A stretch of 13,515 nucleotides of DNA. It comes from Flavobacterium psychrophilum. Lineage in GTDB: Bacteria > Bacteroidota > Bacteroidia > Flavobacteriales > Flavobacteriaceae. The position numbers and the translations under genes are program-made. The notes under the pieces were generated by a model, which was given only the letters and a program-made list of their open reading frames with translations, was not told where the DNA came from and ran no database searches. This document shows, one piece after another, positions 1 through 8,466 of this stretch (position 1 is the stretch's first letter; each line of letters starts with the position of its first letter). The stretch covers positions 1-13,515 of the forward strand of contig CAMBOW010000052.1 in assembly GCA_945869365.1 (NCBI GenBank), written 5' to 3'.

Positions 1-1
1 G

Positions 2-1537
2 GCTTTAGGTAGAAACCTAAAAGTGGCCTTCATGCCTTGGAAAGGATACAACTTTGAGGATGCGATTGTAATTTCTGAAAAAGTAGTGCGCGACGACATC
101 TTTACGTCTATTCACATTGATGATTATTCGTTAGAAGTTCGTGACACCAAATTAGGAAACGAAGAATTAACCAATGACATTCCAAACGTATCCGAAGAGG
201 CTACCAAAGACTTGGACGAAAACGGAATGATCCGCATTGGAGCCGAGGTAAAACCTGGCGATATTCTAATTGGAAAAATTACGCCAAAAGGCGAATCTGA
301 TCCTACACCAGAAGAGAAATTATTGCGTGCCATCTTTGGAGACAAAGCCGGTGATGTAAAAGACGCTTCTTTGAAAGCTTCTCCTTCGTTACATGGAGTA
401 GTATTAGACAAAAAATTATTTGCAAGAGCGGTAAAAGACAAACGCAAACGTTCAAAAGACAAGGACGATTTGGGTACGTTAGAAATGGAATTCGAGACCA
501 AATTTGTAGAATTAAAAGACAAATTAATTGAGAAACTATTTGTAATTGTCAACGGAAAAACTTCTCAAGGCGTTATGAATGATTTGGGTGAAGAAGTATT
601 GCCAAAAGGTAAAAAATACACCCAAAAAATGCTCTATGCAGTAGAAGATTTTGCGCACTTAAGCAAAGGACAATGGGTAGCCGATGATTCGACTAATAAA
701 TTGGTTAACGATTTGATTCACAATTACAAAATCAAATTAAACGATTTACAAGGGGCGTTGCGTAGAGAGAAATTCACCATTACGGTGGGTGACGAATTGC
801 CAGCCGGAATCTTGAAATTGGCCAAAGTATACATTGCCAAAAAACGTAAATTGAAAGTGGGTGATAAAATGGCGGGACGTCACGGAAACAAAGGTATTGT
901 TGCCCGTATTGTACGTCACGAAGACATGCCTTTCTTGGAAGACGGAACACCAGTTGATATCGTGTTGAACCCACTTGGGGTACCTTCTCGTATGAACATT
1001 GGTCAAATTTACGAGACCGTTTTAGGATGGGCTGGTATGAATTTGGGTAGAAAATATGCTACTCCAATTTTTGACGGTGCTACTTTAGACCAAATCAATG
1101 AATTGACCGACGAAGCAGGAATTCCACGTTTCGGACATACTTATTTGTATGACGGAGGAACGGGAGAACGATTCCATCAAGCCGCGACTGTGGGTGTAAT
1201 TTACATGTTGAAATTAGGACATATGGTTGACGATAAAATGCACGCGCGTTCTATTGGACCATACTCTCTTATTACGCAACAGCCTTTAGGCGGTAAAGCA
1301 CAATTTGGAGGTCAGCGTTTTGGAGAGATGGAGGTTTGGGCACTTGAAGCCTATGGGGCATCAAGTACGTTGAGAGAAATCTTAACGGTTAAATCGGATG
1401 ACGTAATTGGTAGAGCCAAAACCTACGAAGCAATTGTGAAAGGGGAAACTATGCCAGAACCAGGTTTGCCAGAATCATTCAACGTGTTAATGCACGAATT
1501 GAAAGGTCTAGGACTTGACATTCGTTTAGAGGAATAA
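2..1537 (+). CDS. rpoB: RNA polymerase subunit beta, C-terminal part (5' end outside window)
   Basis: This is the last 511 residues of the beta subunit of DNA-directed RNA polymerase, which with beta' forms the catalytic cleft of the core enzyme. The reading frame is open from base 2 and already reads [13 protein letters not shown], so the GTG at 23 is internal and the true start lies upstream of the window. Visible landmarks are [12 protein letters not shown] near the left edge, [18 protein letters not shown] (about 280-350), a lineage-variable charged insertion where E. coli beta has its SI2 insertion (about 440-770), [13 protein letters not shown] (857-895), [14 protein letters not shown] (about 967-1010), and [32 protein letters not shown] C-terminal sequence (about 1277-1360) that packs against beta'. 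The segment between the last two is much shorter than in E. coli. The rifampicin-resistance region lies N-terminal to what is shown. rpoC follows 107 bases downstream, so the two are probably co-transcribed. Confidence 0.98.
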   Translation, partial: ALGRNLKVAFMPWKGYNFEDAIVISEKVVRDDIFTSIHIDDYSLEVRDTKLGNEELTNDIPNVSEEATKDLDENGMIRIGAEVKPGDILIGKITPKGESDPTPEEKLLRAIFGDKAGDVKDASLKASPSLHGVVLDKKLFARAVKDKRKRSKDKDDLGTLEMEFETKFVELKDKLIEKLFVIVNGKTSQGVMNDLGEEVLPKGKKYTQKMLYAVEDFAHLSKGQWVADDSTNKLVNDLIHNYKIKLNDLQGALRREKFTITVGDELPAGILKLAKVYIAKKRKLKVGDKMAGRHGNKGIVARIVRHEDMPFLEDGTPVDIVLNPLGVPSRMNIGQIYETVLGWAGMNLGRKYATPIFDGATLDQINELTDEAGIPRFGHTYLYDGGTGERFHQAATVGVIYMLKLGHMVDDKMHARSIGPYSLITQQPLGGKAQFGGQRFGEMEVWALEAYGASSTLREILTVKSDDVIGRAKTYEAIVKGETMPEPGLPESFNVLMHELKGLGLDIRLEE

Positions 1538-1538
1538 A

Positions 1539-1603
1539 TCAGTTTGCTGTTTTTGGTTTTCTATGATCAGTTTTTTTACTGACAACAGAAAACCGGCAAC
1601 TGA
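1539..1603 (+). repeat. Imperfect hairpin in the rpoB-rpoC spacer
   Basis: The spacer contains nested inverted repeats. The central outer arm GGTTTTCT (1555-1562) pairs with AGAAAACC (1587-1594). Inside it TCAGT (1567-1571) pairs with ACTGA (1578-1582) around a T-rich loop. Outside it TCAGTT-GC (1539-1547, one bulged T) pairs with GCAACTGA (1596-1603). The pairing is read directly from the sequence. There is no terminal U-run after the outer arm, so it does not look like a normal intrinsic terminator, and rpoC needs read-through. ACTGACA also occurs twice (1578-1584 and 1599-1605). It could be an RNA processing or pausing site, or a copy of an interspersed CAGTT/AACTG-type repeat. Confidence 0.6.
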
Positions 1604-1644
1604 CAAATAAAAATCAATTTCAAAATAATTCAATAGTAACGACT

Positions 1645-4600
1645 ATGATGAATAATAGAAATAACAATAAAGATAAAAACCCTATCAAGAGATTTAATAA
1701 AATTTCGATAGGTCTTGCTTCGCCCGAGTCCATTTTGGCCGAATCTAGAGGTGAGGTATTAAAACCAGAAACAATTAACTACCGTACCCATAAACCGGAA
1801 CGTGATGGCTTGTTTTGTGAGCGTATTTTTGGACCTGTAAAGGATTTTGAATGTGCTTGTGGGAAATACAAAAGAATCCGATACAAAGGAATTATTTGTG
1901 ACCGTTGTGGGGTAGAAGTGACCGAGAAAAAAGTACGTCGTGATCGCGTAGGACACATCAATTTGGTGGTGCCCATTGCGCACATTTGGTATTTCCGTTC
2001 CTTGCCCAACAAAATTGGGTACATCTTGGGCTTGCCTTCCAAAAAATTAGACATGATTATTTACTACGAACGATATGTAGTAATTCAGGCAGGTGCTGCT
2101 ACAAACCCCGAAGGAGAATCCTTGAAGCGTTTGGACTTCTTAACCGAAGAAGAGTACTTGGCGATATTGGATAAATTAGACGAAACACATCCAGGAAATC
2201 AATATTTGGATGACAAAGATCCAAATAAATTCATTGCCAAAATGGGTGCTGAATGTATCATGGATTTGTTGGCCCGTATTGACTTAGATGCCCTTTCGTA
2301 TGAATTGCGTCATTCGGCCAATACCGAAACGTCTAAACAACGTAAAACTGAAGCGCTAAAACGTCTACAAGTTGTAGAGTCGTTCCGCGAATCAAACGTA
2401 AACAGAGAAAACCGTCCCGAGTGGATGATCATGAAAGTGGTTCCTGTTATCCCACCAGAATTGCGTCCGTTAGTGCCGCTTGATGGAGGCCGTTTTGCTA
2501 CTTCTGATTTGAATGATTTATACCGTCGTGTGATTATCCGCAACAACCGTTTGAAACGTTTGATGGAAATCAAAGCACCGGAAGTAATTTTGCGTAACGA
2601 AAAACGTATGTTGCAAGAATCAGTTGATTCCTTGTTTGACAATACGCGTAAAGCATCTGCTGTAAAAACAGAATCCAACCGTCCGTTAAAATCATTATCG
2701 GATTCCCTAAAAGGAAAACAAGGACGTTTCCGTCAAAACTTGTTAGGAAAACGTGTCGATTATTCGGCTCGTTCGGTAATTGTGGTTGGACCAGAATTAA
2801 AATTATTCGAATGCGGTATCCCAAAAGATATGGCTGCCGAATTGTACAAACCTTTTGTGATTCGTAAATTAATCGAAAGAGGAATTGTAAAAACCGTAAA
2901 ATCGGCCAAAAAAATCATCGATAAAAAAGAGCCTGTAGTATGGGACATCCTTGAAAATGTAATCAAAGGACATCCTATCTTGCTCAACCGTGCGCCTACT
3001 TTGCACCGTTTGGGTATCCAAGCTTTCCAGCCTAAATTAATCGAAGGAAAAGCAATCCAATTGCACCCCTTAGTATGTACGGCGTTTAATGCCGATTTTG
3101 ATGGGGATCAGATGGCGGTTCACTTGCCGTTAGGACCAGAGGCTATTTTGGAAGCGCAATTGTTATTATTGGCTTCGCACAATATCTTGAATCCAGCCAA
3201 TGGTGCTCCAATCACGGTACCTTCTCAAGACATGGTTTTGGGTCTGTATTACATGACCAAAGAGCGTATCTCCACACCTGAACACAAGATTTTAGGTGAA
3301 GGATTAATTTTCTATTCTGCTGAAGAAGTAAATATTGCGTTAAACGAAGGCAAGTTAGAATTGAATGCTCGTGTGAAAATTAGAGCAAAAGATTACAACG
3401 ACAAAGGCGAATTGGTTTACCAAATCATTCAAACTACTGCAGGACGTGTATTGTTTAATGAAGTAGTACCCGAAGTTGCCGGTTACATCAATGATGTATT
3501 GACCAAAAAGAATTTACGTGACATCATTGGACGTGTGTTGAGTGTGACCAATGTGCCAACTACTGCCGCTTTCTTGGACAACATGAAAGACATGGGGTAT
3601 AAATTTGCCTTCAAAGGTGGATTATCTTTCAGCTTAGGTGATATTATTATTCCGGAGCGCAAAGAAGAATTAATTGCTGATGCCCGTGAGCAAGTAGAAG
3701 GTATTTCTGCCAACTACAACATGGGATTGATAACCAACAACGAGCGTTACAACCAAGTAATTGACGTGTGGACATCAACCAATGCGATGCTTACCGAATT
3801 GGCGATGAAAAACATTCGCGAAGACCAACAAGGATTCAACTCGGTATACATGATGCTTGATTCTGGAGCACGTGGATCGAAAGAGCAAATCCGTCAGTTA
3901 ACCGGGATGCGTGGATTGATGGCAAAACCTAAAAAATCGACAGCAGGCGGGGGAGAGATCATCGAAAACCCAATTCTTTCGAACTTTAAAGAAGGTTTAT
4001 CGATCTTAGAATACTTTATTTCTACGCACGGTGCGCGTAAAGGACTTGCCGATACCGCTTTGAAAACGGCGGATGCAGGATACTTAACCCGTAGATTGCA
4101 TGATGTATCACAAGATGTTATTGTAAACATTGACGATTGTGGTACGTTACGTGGAATTGAAGTTTCAGCTTTGAAGAAAAACGAAGAGATTGTAGAAACT
4201 TTGGGCGAACGCATCCTAGGACGTGTTGCGCTTCAAGATGTAATCAATCCGTTAACTTCAGAGATTGTAGTTCATTCTGGACAACAAATTACCGAAGCCA
4301 TTGTAAAAGATATCGAAGCTTCCCCAATAGAAAAAGTAGAGGTGCGTTCACCGCTTACTTGTGAAGCCTTGAAAGGAATTTGTGCCAAATGTTACGGCCG
4401 AAACTTAGCCACTGGTCGAATGACCCAACGTGGTGAGGCGGTAGGAGTAATTGCCGCACAATCTATTGGAGAGCCAGGTACACAGTTAACATTACGTACA
4501 TTCCACGTGGGAGGTACAGCAGGAAACATATCTGAGGAATCTAACATTGTGACTCGTTTTGACGGTCGTTTGGAAATCGAAGACTTGAAAACCGTAAAAG

Positions 4601-5964
4601 GCGAAGACAGCGAAGGAAACGCAGTTGACATTGTAGTTTCTCGTTCTACCGAATTGAAATTGGTTGACGTTAAAACCGGAATTGTATTAAACACACATAA
4701 TATTCCTTACGGTTCTAGTATCTATGTAAAAGATGCCGATGTAGTGAAAAAAGGGACTACCATCTGTAAATGGGATCCGTATAATGGAGTTATTGTTTCT
4801 GAATTTACCGGAAAAATTGCTTACGAAGATTTAGAGCAAGGACAATCGTTCCAAGTAGAGATTGATGAGCAAACTGGTTTCCAAGAAAAAGTAATTTCTG
4901 AATCAAGAAGCAAAAAATTAATTCCAACCTTATTGGTATACGGGAAAGACAACGAGTTAATTCGTTCGTACAACTTGCCAGTTGGGGCCCACTTGATGGT
5001 AGAAAATGGAGAAAAAATTAAAGCCGGTAAGGTTTTGGTCAAAATTCCACGTCGTTCCTCTAAAGCGGGCGATATTACTGGAGGTCTTCCTAGAATTACC
5101 GAGTTGTTAGAGGCTCGTAATCCTTCGAATCCAGCAGTAGTTTCAGAAATTGATGGAGTAGTTTCGTTTGGAAAAATCAAGCGAGGTAACCGCGAAATCA
5201 TCATCGAGTCTAAATTTGGTGAGGTGAAGAAATACTTGGTTAAATTATCCAGTCAAATCTTAGTACAAGAAAATGACTTTGTACGTGCCGGTGCTCCGTT
5301 GTCAGACGGTGCCGTTACGCCAGACGATATCTTACGCATTCAAGGACCAGCAGCTGTTCAACAGTATTTGGTAAATGAAATTCAAGAAGTATACCGTTTA
5401 CAAGGGGTAAAAATCAATGACAAGCACTTTGAAGTAGTGATTCGTCAGATGATGCGTAAAGTACGCGTTGAAGATCCAGGAGATACCTTGTTCTTAGAAG
5501 AGCAGTTAATTCACACCAAAGATTTCATCCTAGAAAACGACAAGTTGTACGGAATGAAAGTGGTAGAAGATGCGGGTGATTCAGAAAACATCAAACCGGG
5601 TCAAATTATTTCTCCAAGAGAATTGCGCGATGAGAATTCGTTGTTGAAACGTACTGATAAAAACTTAGTAACAGCGCGTGATGTAGTTACCGCTACAGCT
5701 ACGCCGGTATTGCAAGGAATTACCAGAGCGTCGTTGCAAACGAAATCATTTATCTCGGCGGCTTCCTTCCAAGAAACGACCAAAGTATTAAACGAAGCTG
5801 CAGTAGCAGGAAAAGTAGATTACTTAGAAGGCTTGAAAGAAAACGTAATTGTAGGTCATAGAATCCCAGCCGGAACCGGTATGAGAGAATACGATCACAC
5901 AATTGTAGGTTCTAAGGATGATTTTAATGAGATGATGGCCAGTAGAGAAGAATACATTTACTAA
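1645..5964 (+). CDS. rpoC: RNA polymerase subunit beta'
   Basis: Complete beta' subunit (1439 residues), carrying the catalytic Mg ion of RNA polymerase. Visible in order: zinc site 1 with C70, C72, C85 and C88; the clamp and rudder region; the catalytic loop NADFDGDQM at 482-490 with D484, D486 and D488; the bridge helix starting near residue 790 ([16 protein letters not shown]); zinc site 2 with C832, C906, C913 and C916; the trigger loop from M926 ([20 protein letters not shown]); an SI3-type insertion between about 958 and 1130 that resembles the Proteobacterial arrangement (for example TELKLVD and WDPYNGVI); then [15 protein letters not shown] and [14 protein letters not shown] near the C-terminus. 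All catalytic and zinc residues are present. The start is ATG-ATG at 1645/1648 with no visible Shine-Dalgarno sequence; the Asn/Lys-rich first 14 residues are poorly conserved in type, so 1648 is equally possible. It follows rpoB after a 107-base spacer and is followed by a DUF3467 gene one base later. Confidence 0.99.
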   Translation: MMNNRNNNKDKNPIKRFNKISIGLASPESILAESRGEVLKPETINYRTHKPERDGLFCERIFGPVKDFECACGKYKRIRYKGIICDRCGVEVTEKKVRRDRVGHINLVVPIAHIWYFRSLPNKIGYILGLPSKKLDMIIYYERYVVIQAGAATNPEGESLKRLDFLTEEEYLAILDKLDETHPGNQYLDDKDPNKFIAKMGAECIMDLLARIDLDALSYELRHSANTETSKQRKTEALKRLQVVESFRESNVNRENRPEWMIMKVVPVIPPELRPLVPLDGGRFATSDLNDLYRRVIIRNNRLKRLMEIKAPEVILRNEKRMLQESVDSLFDNTRKASAVKTESNRPLKSLSDSLKGKQGRFRQNLLGKRVDYSARSVIVVGPELKLFECGIPKDMAAELYKPFVIRKLIERGIVKTVKSAKKIIDKKEPVVWDILENVIKGHPILLNRAPTLHRLGIQAFQPKLIEGKAIQLHPLVCTAFNADFDGDQMAVHLPLGPEAILEAQLLLLASHNILNPANGAPITVPSQDMVLGLYYMTKERISTPEHKILGEGLIFYSAEEVNIALNEGKLELNARVKIRAKDYNDKGELVYQIIQTTAGRVLFNEVVPEVAGYINDVLTKKNLRDIIGRVLSVTNVPTTAAFLDNMKDMGYKFAFKGGLSFSLGDIIIPERKEELIADAREQVEGISANYNMGLITNNERYNQVIDVWTSTNAMLTELAMKNIREDQQGFNSVYMMLDSGARGSKEQIRQLTGMRGLMAKPKKSTAGGGEIIENPILSNFKEGLSILEYFISTHGARKGLADTALKTADAGYLTRRLHDVSQDVIVNIDDCGTLRGIEVSALKKNEEIVETLGERILGRVALQDVINPLTSEIVVHSGQQITEAIVKDIEASPIEKVEVRSPLTCEALKGICAKCYGRNLATGRMTQRGEAVGVIAAQSIGEPGTQLTLRTFHVGGTAGNISEESNIVTRFDGRLEIEDLKTVKGEDSEGNAVDIVVSRSTELKLVDVKTGIVLNTHNIPYGSSIYVKDADVVKKGTTICKWDPYNGVIVSEFTGKIAYEDLEQGQSFQVEIDEQTGFQEKVISESRSKKLIPTLLVYGKDNELIRSYNLPVGAHLMVENGEKIKAGKVLVKIPRRSSKAGDITGGLPRITELLEARNPSNPAVVSEIDGVVSFGKIKRGNREIIIESKFGEVKKYLVKLSSQILVQENDFVRAGAPLSDGAVTPDDILRIQGPAAVQQYLVNEIQEVYRLQGVKINDKHFEVVIRQMMRKVRVEDPGDTLFLEEQLIHTKDFILENDKLYGMKVVEDAGDSENIKPGQIISPRELRDENSLLKRTDKNLVTARDVVTATATPVLQGITRASLQTKSFISAASFQETTKVLNEAAVAGKVDYLEGLKENVIVGHRIPAGTGMREYDHTIVGSKDDFNEMMASREEYIY

Positions 5965-5965
5965 G

Positions 5966-6277
5966 ATGAGCGATTCAAACATACAACCCGGTCAAATCAA
6001 CATAGAACTCGATGAGTCAATTGCCGAAGGAATTTATTCCAATTTGGCAATAATTAACCACTCGGCTTCTGAGTTTGTGTTAGATTTTGTGTGCATCATG
6101 CCCGGTACGCCCAAAGCAAAAGTGAAGTCACGCATTGTGCTCACGCCACAACATACCAAGCGATTGGTAAAGGCCTTGGCCGAAAATATGCACCGTTTTG
6201 AGTCGGCTCACGGAGAAATCAAAGATTCCGAACAGCCGCCCATTCCCTTAAATTTTGGTCCTGCGGGACAAGCATAA
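5966..6277 (+). CDS. DUF3467 family protein, rpoC-coupled
   Basis: A 103-residue soluble protein without signal peptide or membrane helix, which I recognise as DUF3467 from its pattern: an N-terminal beta-rich stretch (QINIELDESIAEGIYSNLA), then S..EFVLDF, then SRIVLTP and a helix (HTKRLVKALAENMHRFE) ending in a GEI-type turn. Function is unknown to me; the family is common in Bacteroidota, usually next to rpoC. The ATG begins one base after the rpoC stop codon, which suggests translational coupling and expression in fixed ratio with beta'. The gene ends 4 bases before a strong terminator and so closes the operon. The proline- and glycine-rich tail (about residues 90-103) is probably disordered. 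A role linked to RNA polymerase is inferred from position only. Confidence 0.92.
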   Translation: MSDSNIQPGQINIELDESIAEGIYSNLAIINHSASEFVLDFVCIMPGTPKAKVKSRIVLTPQHTKRLVKALAENMHRFESAHGEIKDSEQPPIPLNFGPAGQA

Positions 6278-6281
6278 TAAT

Positions 6282-6312
6282 AAAGCCCTCCAATTGGAGG
6301 GCTTTTTGTTTT
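6282..6312 (+). terminator. Intrinsic terminator of the rpoB-rpoC-DUF3467 operon
   Basis: A perfect 10-base-pair stem, AAAGCCCTCC (6282-6291) with GGAGGGCTTT (6296-6305), closes an AATT loop and is followed by TTTTTGTTTT. It starts 4 bases after the DUF3467 stop codon. The GC-rich core and T-tract are classic for Rho-independent termination in the plus direction. On the minus strand the following T-tract is poor, so it is mainly one-directional. Confidence 0.93.
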
Positions 6313-6323
6313 GTAATAACTAT

Positions 6324-6349
6324 AAAAAAACCTGATTTTTGCAGGTTTT
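6324..6349 (-). terminator. Intrinsic terminator facing left, after the 74-residue exported protein gene
   Basis: AAAACCTG (6327-6334) pairs with CAGGTTTT (6342-6349) across a 7-base loop. Read on the minus strand the stem runs straight into a run of seven T residues (complement of 6324-6330). It lies 13 bases beyond the stop codon of the minus-strand gene at 6363. Together with the plus-strand terminator at 6282-6312 it separates two converging transcription units. Confidence 0.8.
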
Positions 6350-6362
6350 AATTTGGTATATA

Positions 6363-6587
6363 TTATTCTTTTACTTTTTTGGTTTTATATAAATACAATG
6401 AAAATAATATGGCTATTAGAATCAACCAAGTTAAGTAACTATTGATTGGCGCATCACCAGGTTCTGTTGGACCATTTTCTACAGTTCCATCTCCAAGAAT
6501 ATCCCCCCCATCGTCCTTAGCGAATAAGATAATATTTGTCAATAACAAATATGTAACCAATCCTAGTTTTATAATTTTTGCTTTCAT
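6363..6587 (-). CDS. Small exported protein with C-terminal membrane anchor or sorting tail
   Basis: A 74-residue protein with a clear three-part design. Residues 1-23 form a signal peptide or first membrane helix (basic MKAKIIK start, hydrophobic core to LFA). Residues 24-47 form an acidic Gly/Asp/Pro-rich linker. Then comes a Pro-Ile-Asn step (47-49), a hydrophobic helix (about 51-67) and a basic tail (KTKKVKE). This resembles the short Flavobacteriia proteins annotated with a PID-CTERM-type sorting tail, although here the motif reads PIN rather than PID; that comparison is from memory. The function is unknown. A candidate promoter lies just upstream and a terminator 13 bases downstream, so it is probably its own small transcript, though read-through from prfC (81 bases upstream) is possible because I see no strong terminator between them. 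Base composition is more AT-rich than its neighbours. Confidence 0.8.
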   Translation of the reverse strand: MKAKIIKLGLVTYLLLTNIILFAKDDGGDILGDGTVENGPTEPGDAPINSYLTWLILIAILFSLYLYKTKKVKE

Positions 6588-6603
6588 TTTGATTATATTT
6601 TTT

Positions 6604-6635
6604 CAAAAATAATTTTTTAATTGTTCAAAACCAAA
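6604..6635 (-). promoter_or_regulatory. Candidate Bacteroidota promoter for the small exported protein gene
   Basis: On the minus strand TTTG (complement of 6632-6635) is followed after 20 bases by TATTTTTG (complement of 6604-6611), matching the TTG-N17-23-TAnnTTTG form. The ATG lies 16 bases beyond the -7 element, which implies a short leader. AT-rich sequence makes chance matches fairly likely. Confidence 0.45.
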
Positions 6636-6667
6636 TAAAATCGTTAAAAAATCACCATTTTACCGTC

Positions 6668-8257
6668 CTACTCCATCTCAGAGGTGAAAAAAAGCTGCAC
6701 CGAAGGGAATTTACTTTGGGTCATTTGGATCGTAAAATCAGAATCGGCAAGGAAAACAAGTTGGTTGTACTTGTCTTTGGCCAAGAATTTTTGCTTGATC
6801 CGTTTAAACTCTTTAAATTCTTCGCTTTTTTGGTCTTTGGGTTTCACCCAACAGGCTTTGTGCACCGGGAAATTCTCGTAGGTACATTTGGCGCCATATT
6901 CGTGCTCCAATCGGTATTGAATCACTTCGTACTGCAATGCACCTACTGTGCCAATTACTTTTCGGTTATTCAATTCTAGGGTAAACAACTGTGCGACTCC
7001 TTCGTCCATCAATTGGTCTACCCCTTTGTCCAATTGTTTGGCCTTGAGTGGGTCAGCGTTATTGATGTAGCGAAAATGCTCCGGAGAAAAACTCGGAATT
7101 CCTTTAAAGTTTAGGGCTTCGCCTTCCGAGAGGGTGTCGCCAATTTTAAAGTTGCCCGTATCGTGCAATCCCACAATATCGCCCGGATAGGAAATATCTA
7201 CAATTTCTTTTTTCTCGGCAAAAAAAGCGTTCGGACTAGAAAACTTTAAGTTTTTATTTTGACGCACATGCAAATACGGTTTGTTGCGCTCAAAGGTGCC
7301 CGAAACAATTTTCACAAACGCCAAACGATCGCGGTGTTTGGGGTCCATGTTGGCGTGAATTTTAAATACAAATCCACTCATTTTGGTTTCAGTAGGATCA
7401 ATCAAGCGGCTTTCGGATTCTTTGGGTCGGGGCGAAGGCGCAATCGCAATAAAGCAATCCAGCAATTCGCGCACGCCAAAATTATTCAAAGCAGAACCAA
7501 AAAATACCGGCTGTAGTTTGCCGCTCAAATAGGCTTCGCGGTCAAATTTCGGGTACACTTCGTCTATCAATTCCAGTTCTTCGCGCAATTTTTCGGCCGG
7601 TTTAACGCCGATAATTTTTTCCAATTCGGGGCTGTTCACATCTGAGAAGGCAATGGTTTCTTCGATATTTTTTCGGCTGTCACCGCTAAACAAATTGATG
7701 TTTTGCTCCCACATGTTGTAAATCCCTTGGAAGTCATATCCCATTCCAATCGGAAAACTCAACGGACTTACCGTGAGCCCTAATTTTTGTTCTACTTCGT
7801 CCATCAAATCAAAGGCATCTTTTCCTTCGCGGTCTAATTTGTTGATGAAAACAATGATAGGAATGTTGCGCATGCGGCACACGGCTACTAATTTCTCGGT
7901 TTGTTCCTCGACTCCTTTGGCTACATCAATTACCACTATTACGCTGTCTACAGCCGTTAGGGTTCTAAAGGTGTCCTCGGCAAAATCCTTGTGCCCGGGC
8001 GTATCGAGTATGTTGATTTTAATGTCTTTGTAATTGAAAGCCAACACCGAAGTAGAAACCGAGATTCCACGTTGGCGTTCGATTTCCATGAAATCGGAGG
8101 TGGCTCCTTTTTTTATTTTATTGTTTTTTACGGCTCCTGCTTCTTGAATGGCTCCCCCAAACAACAAAAGTTTTTCGGTCAAGGTAGTTTTTCCTGCATC
8201 CGGGTGGGAGATTATGCCAAAAGTGCGGCGGCGTAAAATTTCGTCGATAAAACTCAT
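6668..8257 (-). CDS. prfC: Peptide chain release factor 3 (RF3)
   Basis: A translational GTPase of 529 residues, the same length as E. coli RF3, which releases RF1/RF2 from the ribosome after termination. The GTPase motifs are all present: P-loop SHPDAGKT (17-24), switch I RGISVSTS (63-70), DTPGH (85-89) and NKLD (139-142). The middle domain contains the EF-Tu-like beta barrel with GSALNNFGV near the start, and the C-terminal part carries the RF3-type segment QLDKGVDQLMDEGVAQLF and the ALQYEVIQYRLEHEYG motif, which separates it from EF-G, TetM-type and LepA proteins. The ATG at 8255-8257 gives the family-typical MSFIDEILRRRTFGIISHPDAG start. It is transcribed away from the parvulin operon, with a shared divergent spacer. 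No truncation or missing residue is seen. Confidence 0.98.
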   Translation of the reverse strand: MSFIDEILRRRTFGIISHPDAGKTTLTEKLLLFGGAIQEAGAVKNNKIKKGATSDFMEIERQRGISVSTSVLAFNYKDIKINILDTPGHKDFAEDTFRTLTAVDSVIVVIDVAKGVEEQTEKLVAVCRMRNIPIIVFINKLDREGKDAFDLMDEVEQKLGLTVSPLSFPIGMGYDFQGIYNMWEQNINLFSGDSRKNIEETIAFSDVNSPELEKIIGVKPAEKLREELELIDEVYPKFDREAYLSGKLQPVFFGSALNNFGVRELLDCFIAIAPSPRPKESESRLIDPTETKMSGFVFKIHANMDPKHRDRLAFVKIVSGTFERNKPYLHVRQNKNLKFSSPNAFFAEKKEIVDISYPGDIVGLHDTGNFKIGDTLSEGEALNFKGIPSFSPEHFRYINNADPLKAKQLDKGVDQLMDEGVAQLFTLELNNRKVIGTVGALQYEVIQYRLEHEYGAKCTYENFPVHKACWVKPKDQKSEEFKEFKRIKQKFLAKDKYNQLVFLADSDFTIQMTQSKFPSVQLFFTSEME

Positions 8258-8273
8258 AAGATGAAAATAATGG

Positions 8274-8334
8274 TTGGCAAAAATACTATTTTTTCGATGG
8301 GTCGAACGTGGTTTTTTGCGCTATTTTTTGCCAA
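8274..8334. repeat. Inverted repeat over the prfC promoter
   Basis: TTGGCAAAAATA (8274-8285) recurs in inverted form as TATTTTTTGCCAA (8322-8334) with one extra T. The centre-to-centre distance is about 48 bases. The left arm contains the proposed prfC -7 element. It could be an operator-like dyad or a coincidence of AT-rich sequence with a GCC core. Confidence 0.4.
8278..8285 (-). promoter_or_regulatory. prfC: Candidate -7 element for prfC
   Basis: The minus strand reads TATTTTTG 20 bases upstream of the prfC ATG, matching TAnnTTTG. No exact TTG is found at the right distance upstream (the nearest is TTCG about 18 bases away), so this is a half-match only. Confidence 0.35.
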
Positions 8335-8364
8335 TTAATTTTTTGTTAATAGTCCCGCCATTAG

Positions 8365-8394
8365 TTGTATAATCTAATTGAATTGTTATTTTTG
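8365..8394 (+). promoter_or_regulatory. Promoter of the parvulin-surA-moxR operon
   Basis: TTG (8365-8367), a 19-base spacer and TATTTTTG (8387-8394) match the Bacteroidota housekeeping promoter form TTG-N17-23-TAnnTTTG exactly. Transcription would start near 8399-8402 and leave a leader of about 65 bases before the ATG at 8467. No riboswitch-like structure is evident in the leader. Confidence 0.65.
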
Positions 8395-8466
8395 TTCACC
8401 CAAATAAAATGATACAATAAAGAGTACAAAATCGTTTAAAATACCTATAAATAATTAAGCAGTCCC

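Noticed and set aside
23..25. GTG at 23 as the start of the first gene
   Set aside because: The same frame is open to base 2 and encodes conserved RpoB residues before it, so it is internal to a truncated rpoB.
124..552. Antisense open frame across rpoB
   Set aside because: It lies wholly opposite a conserved gene, is Ser/Asn/Phe-rich as expected of a shadow, and has no recognisable domain.
3894..5204. Several antisense open frames opposite rpoC
   Set aside because: The plus-strand protein is conserved throughout, and these frames have shadow-type composition with no promoter or family resemblance.
6588..6667. Possible prfC terminator between prfC and the small exported protein gene
   Set aside because: Only a weak A/T inverted repeat (TAAAAT/ATTTTA) is present, without a GC core.
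6684..8236. Plus-strand open frames within prfC
   Set aside because: They are complementary to conserved RF3 sequence and show no protein family features.
8409..8420. Three-codon leader frame (ATG-ATA-CAA-TAA) before the parvulin operon
   Set aside because: It is too short and too AT-rich to distinguish from chance, and no attenuator structure follows it.
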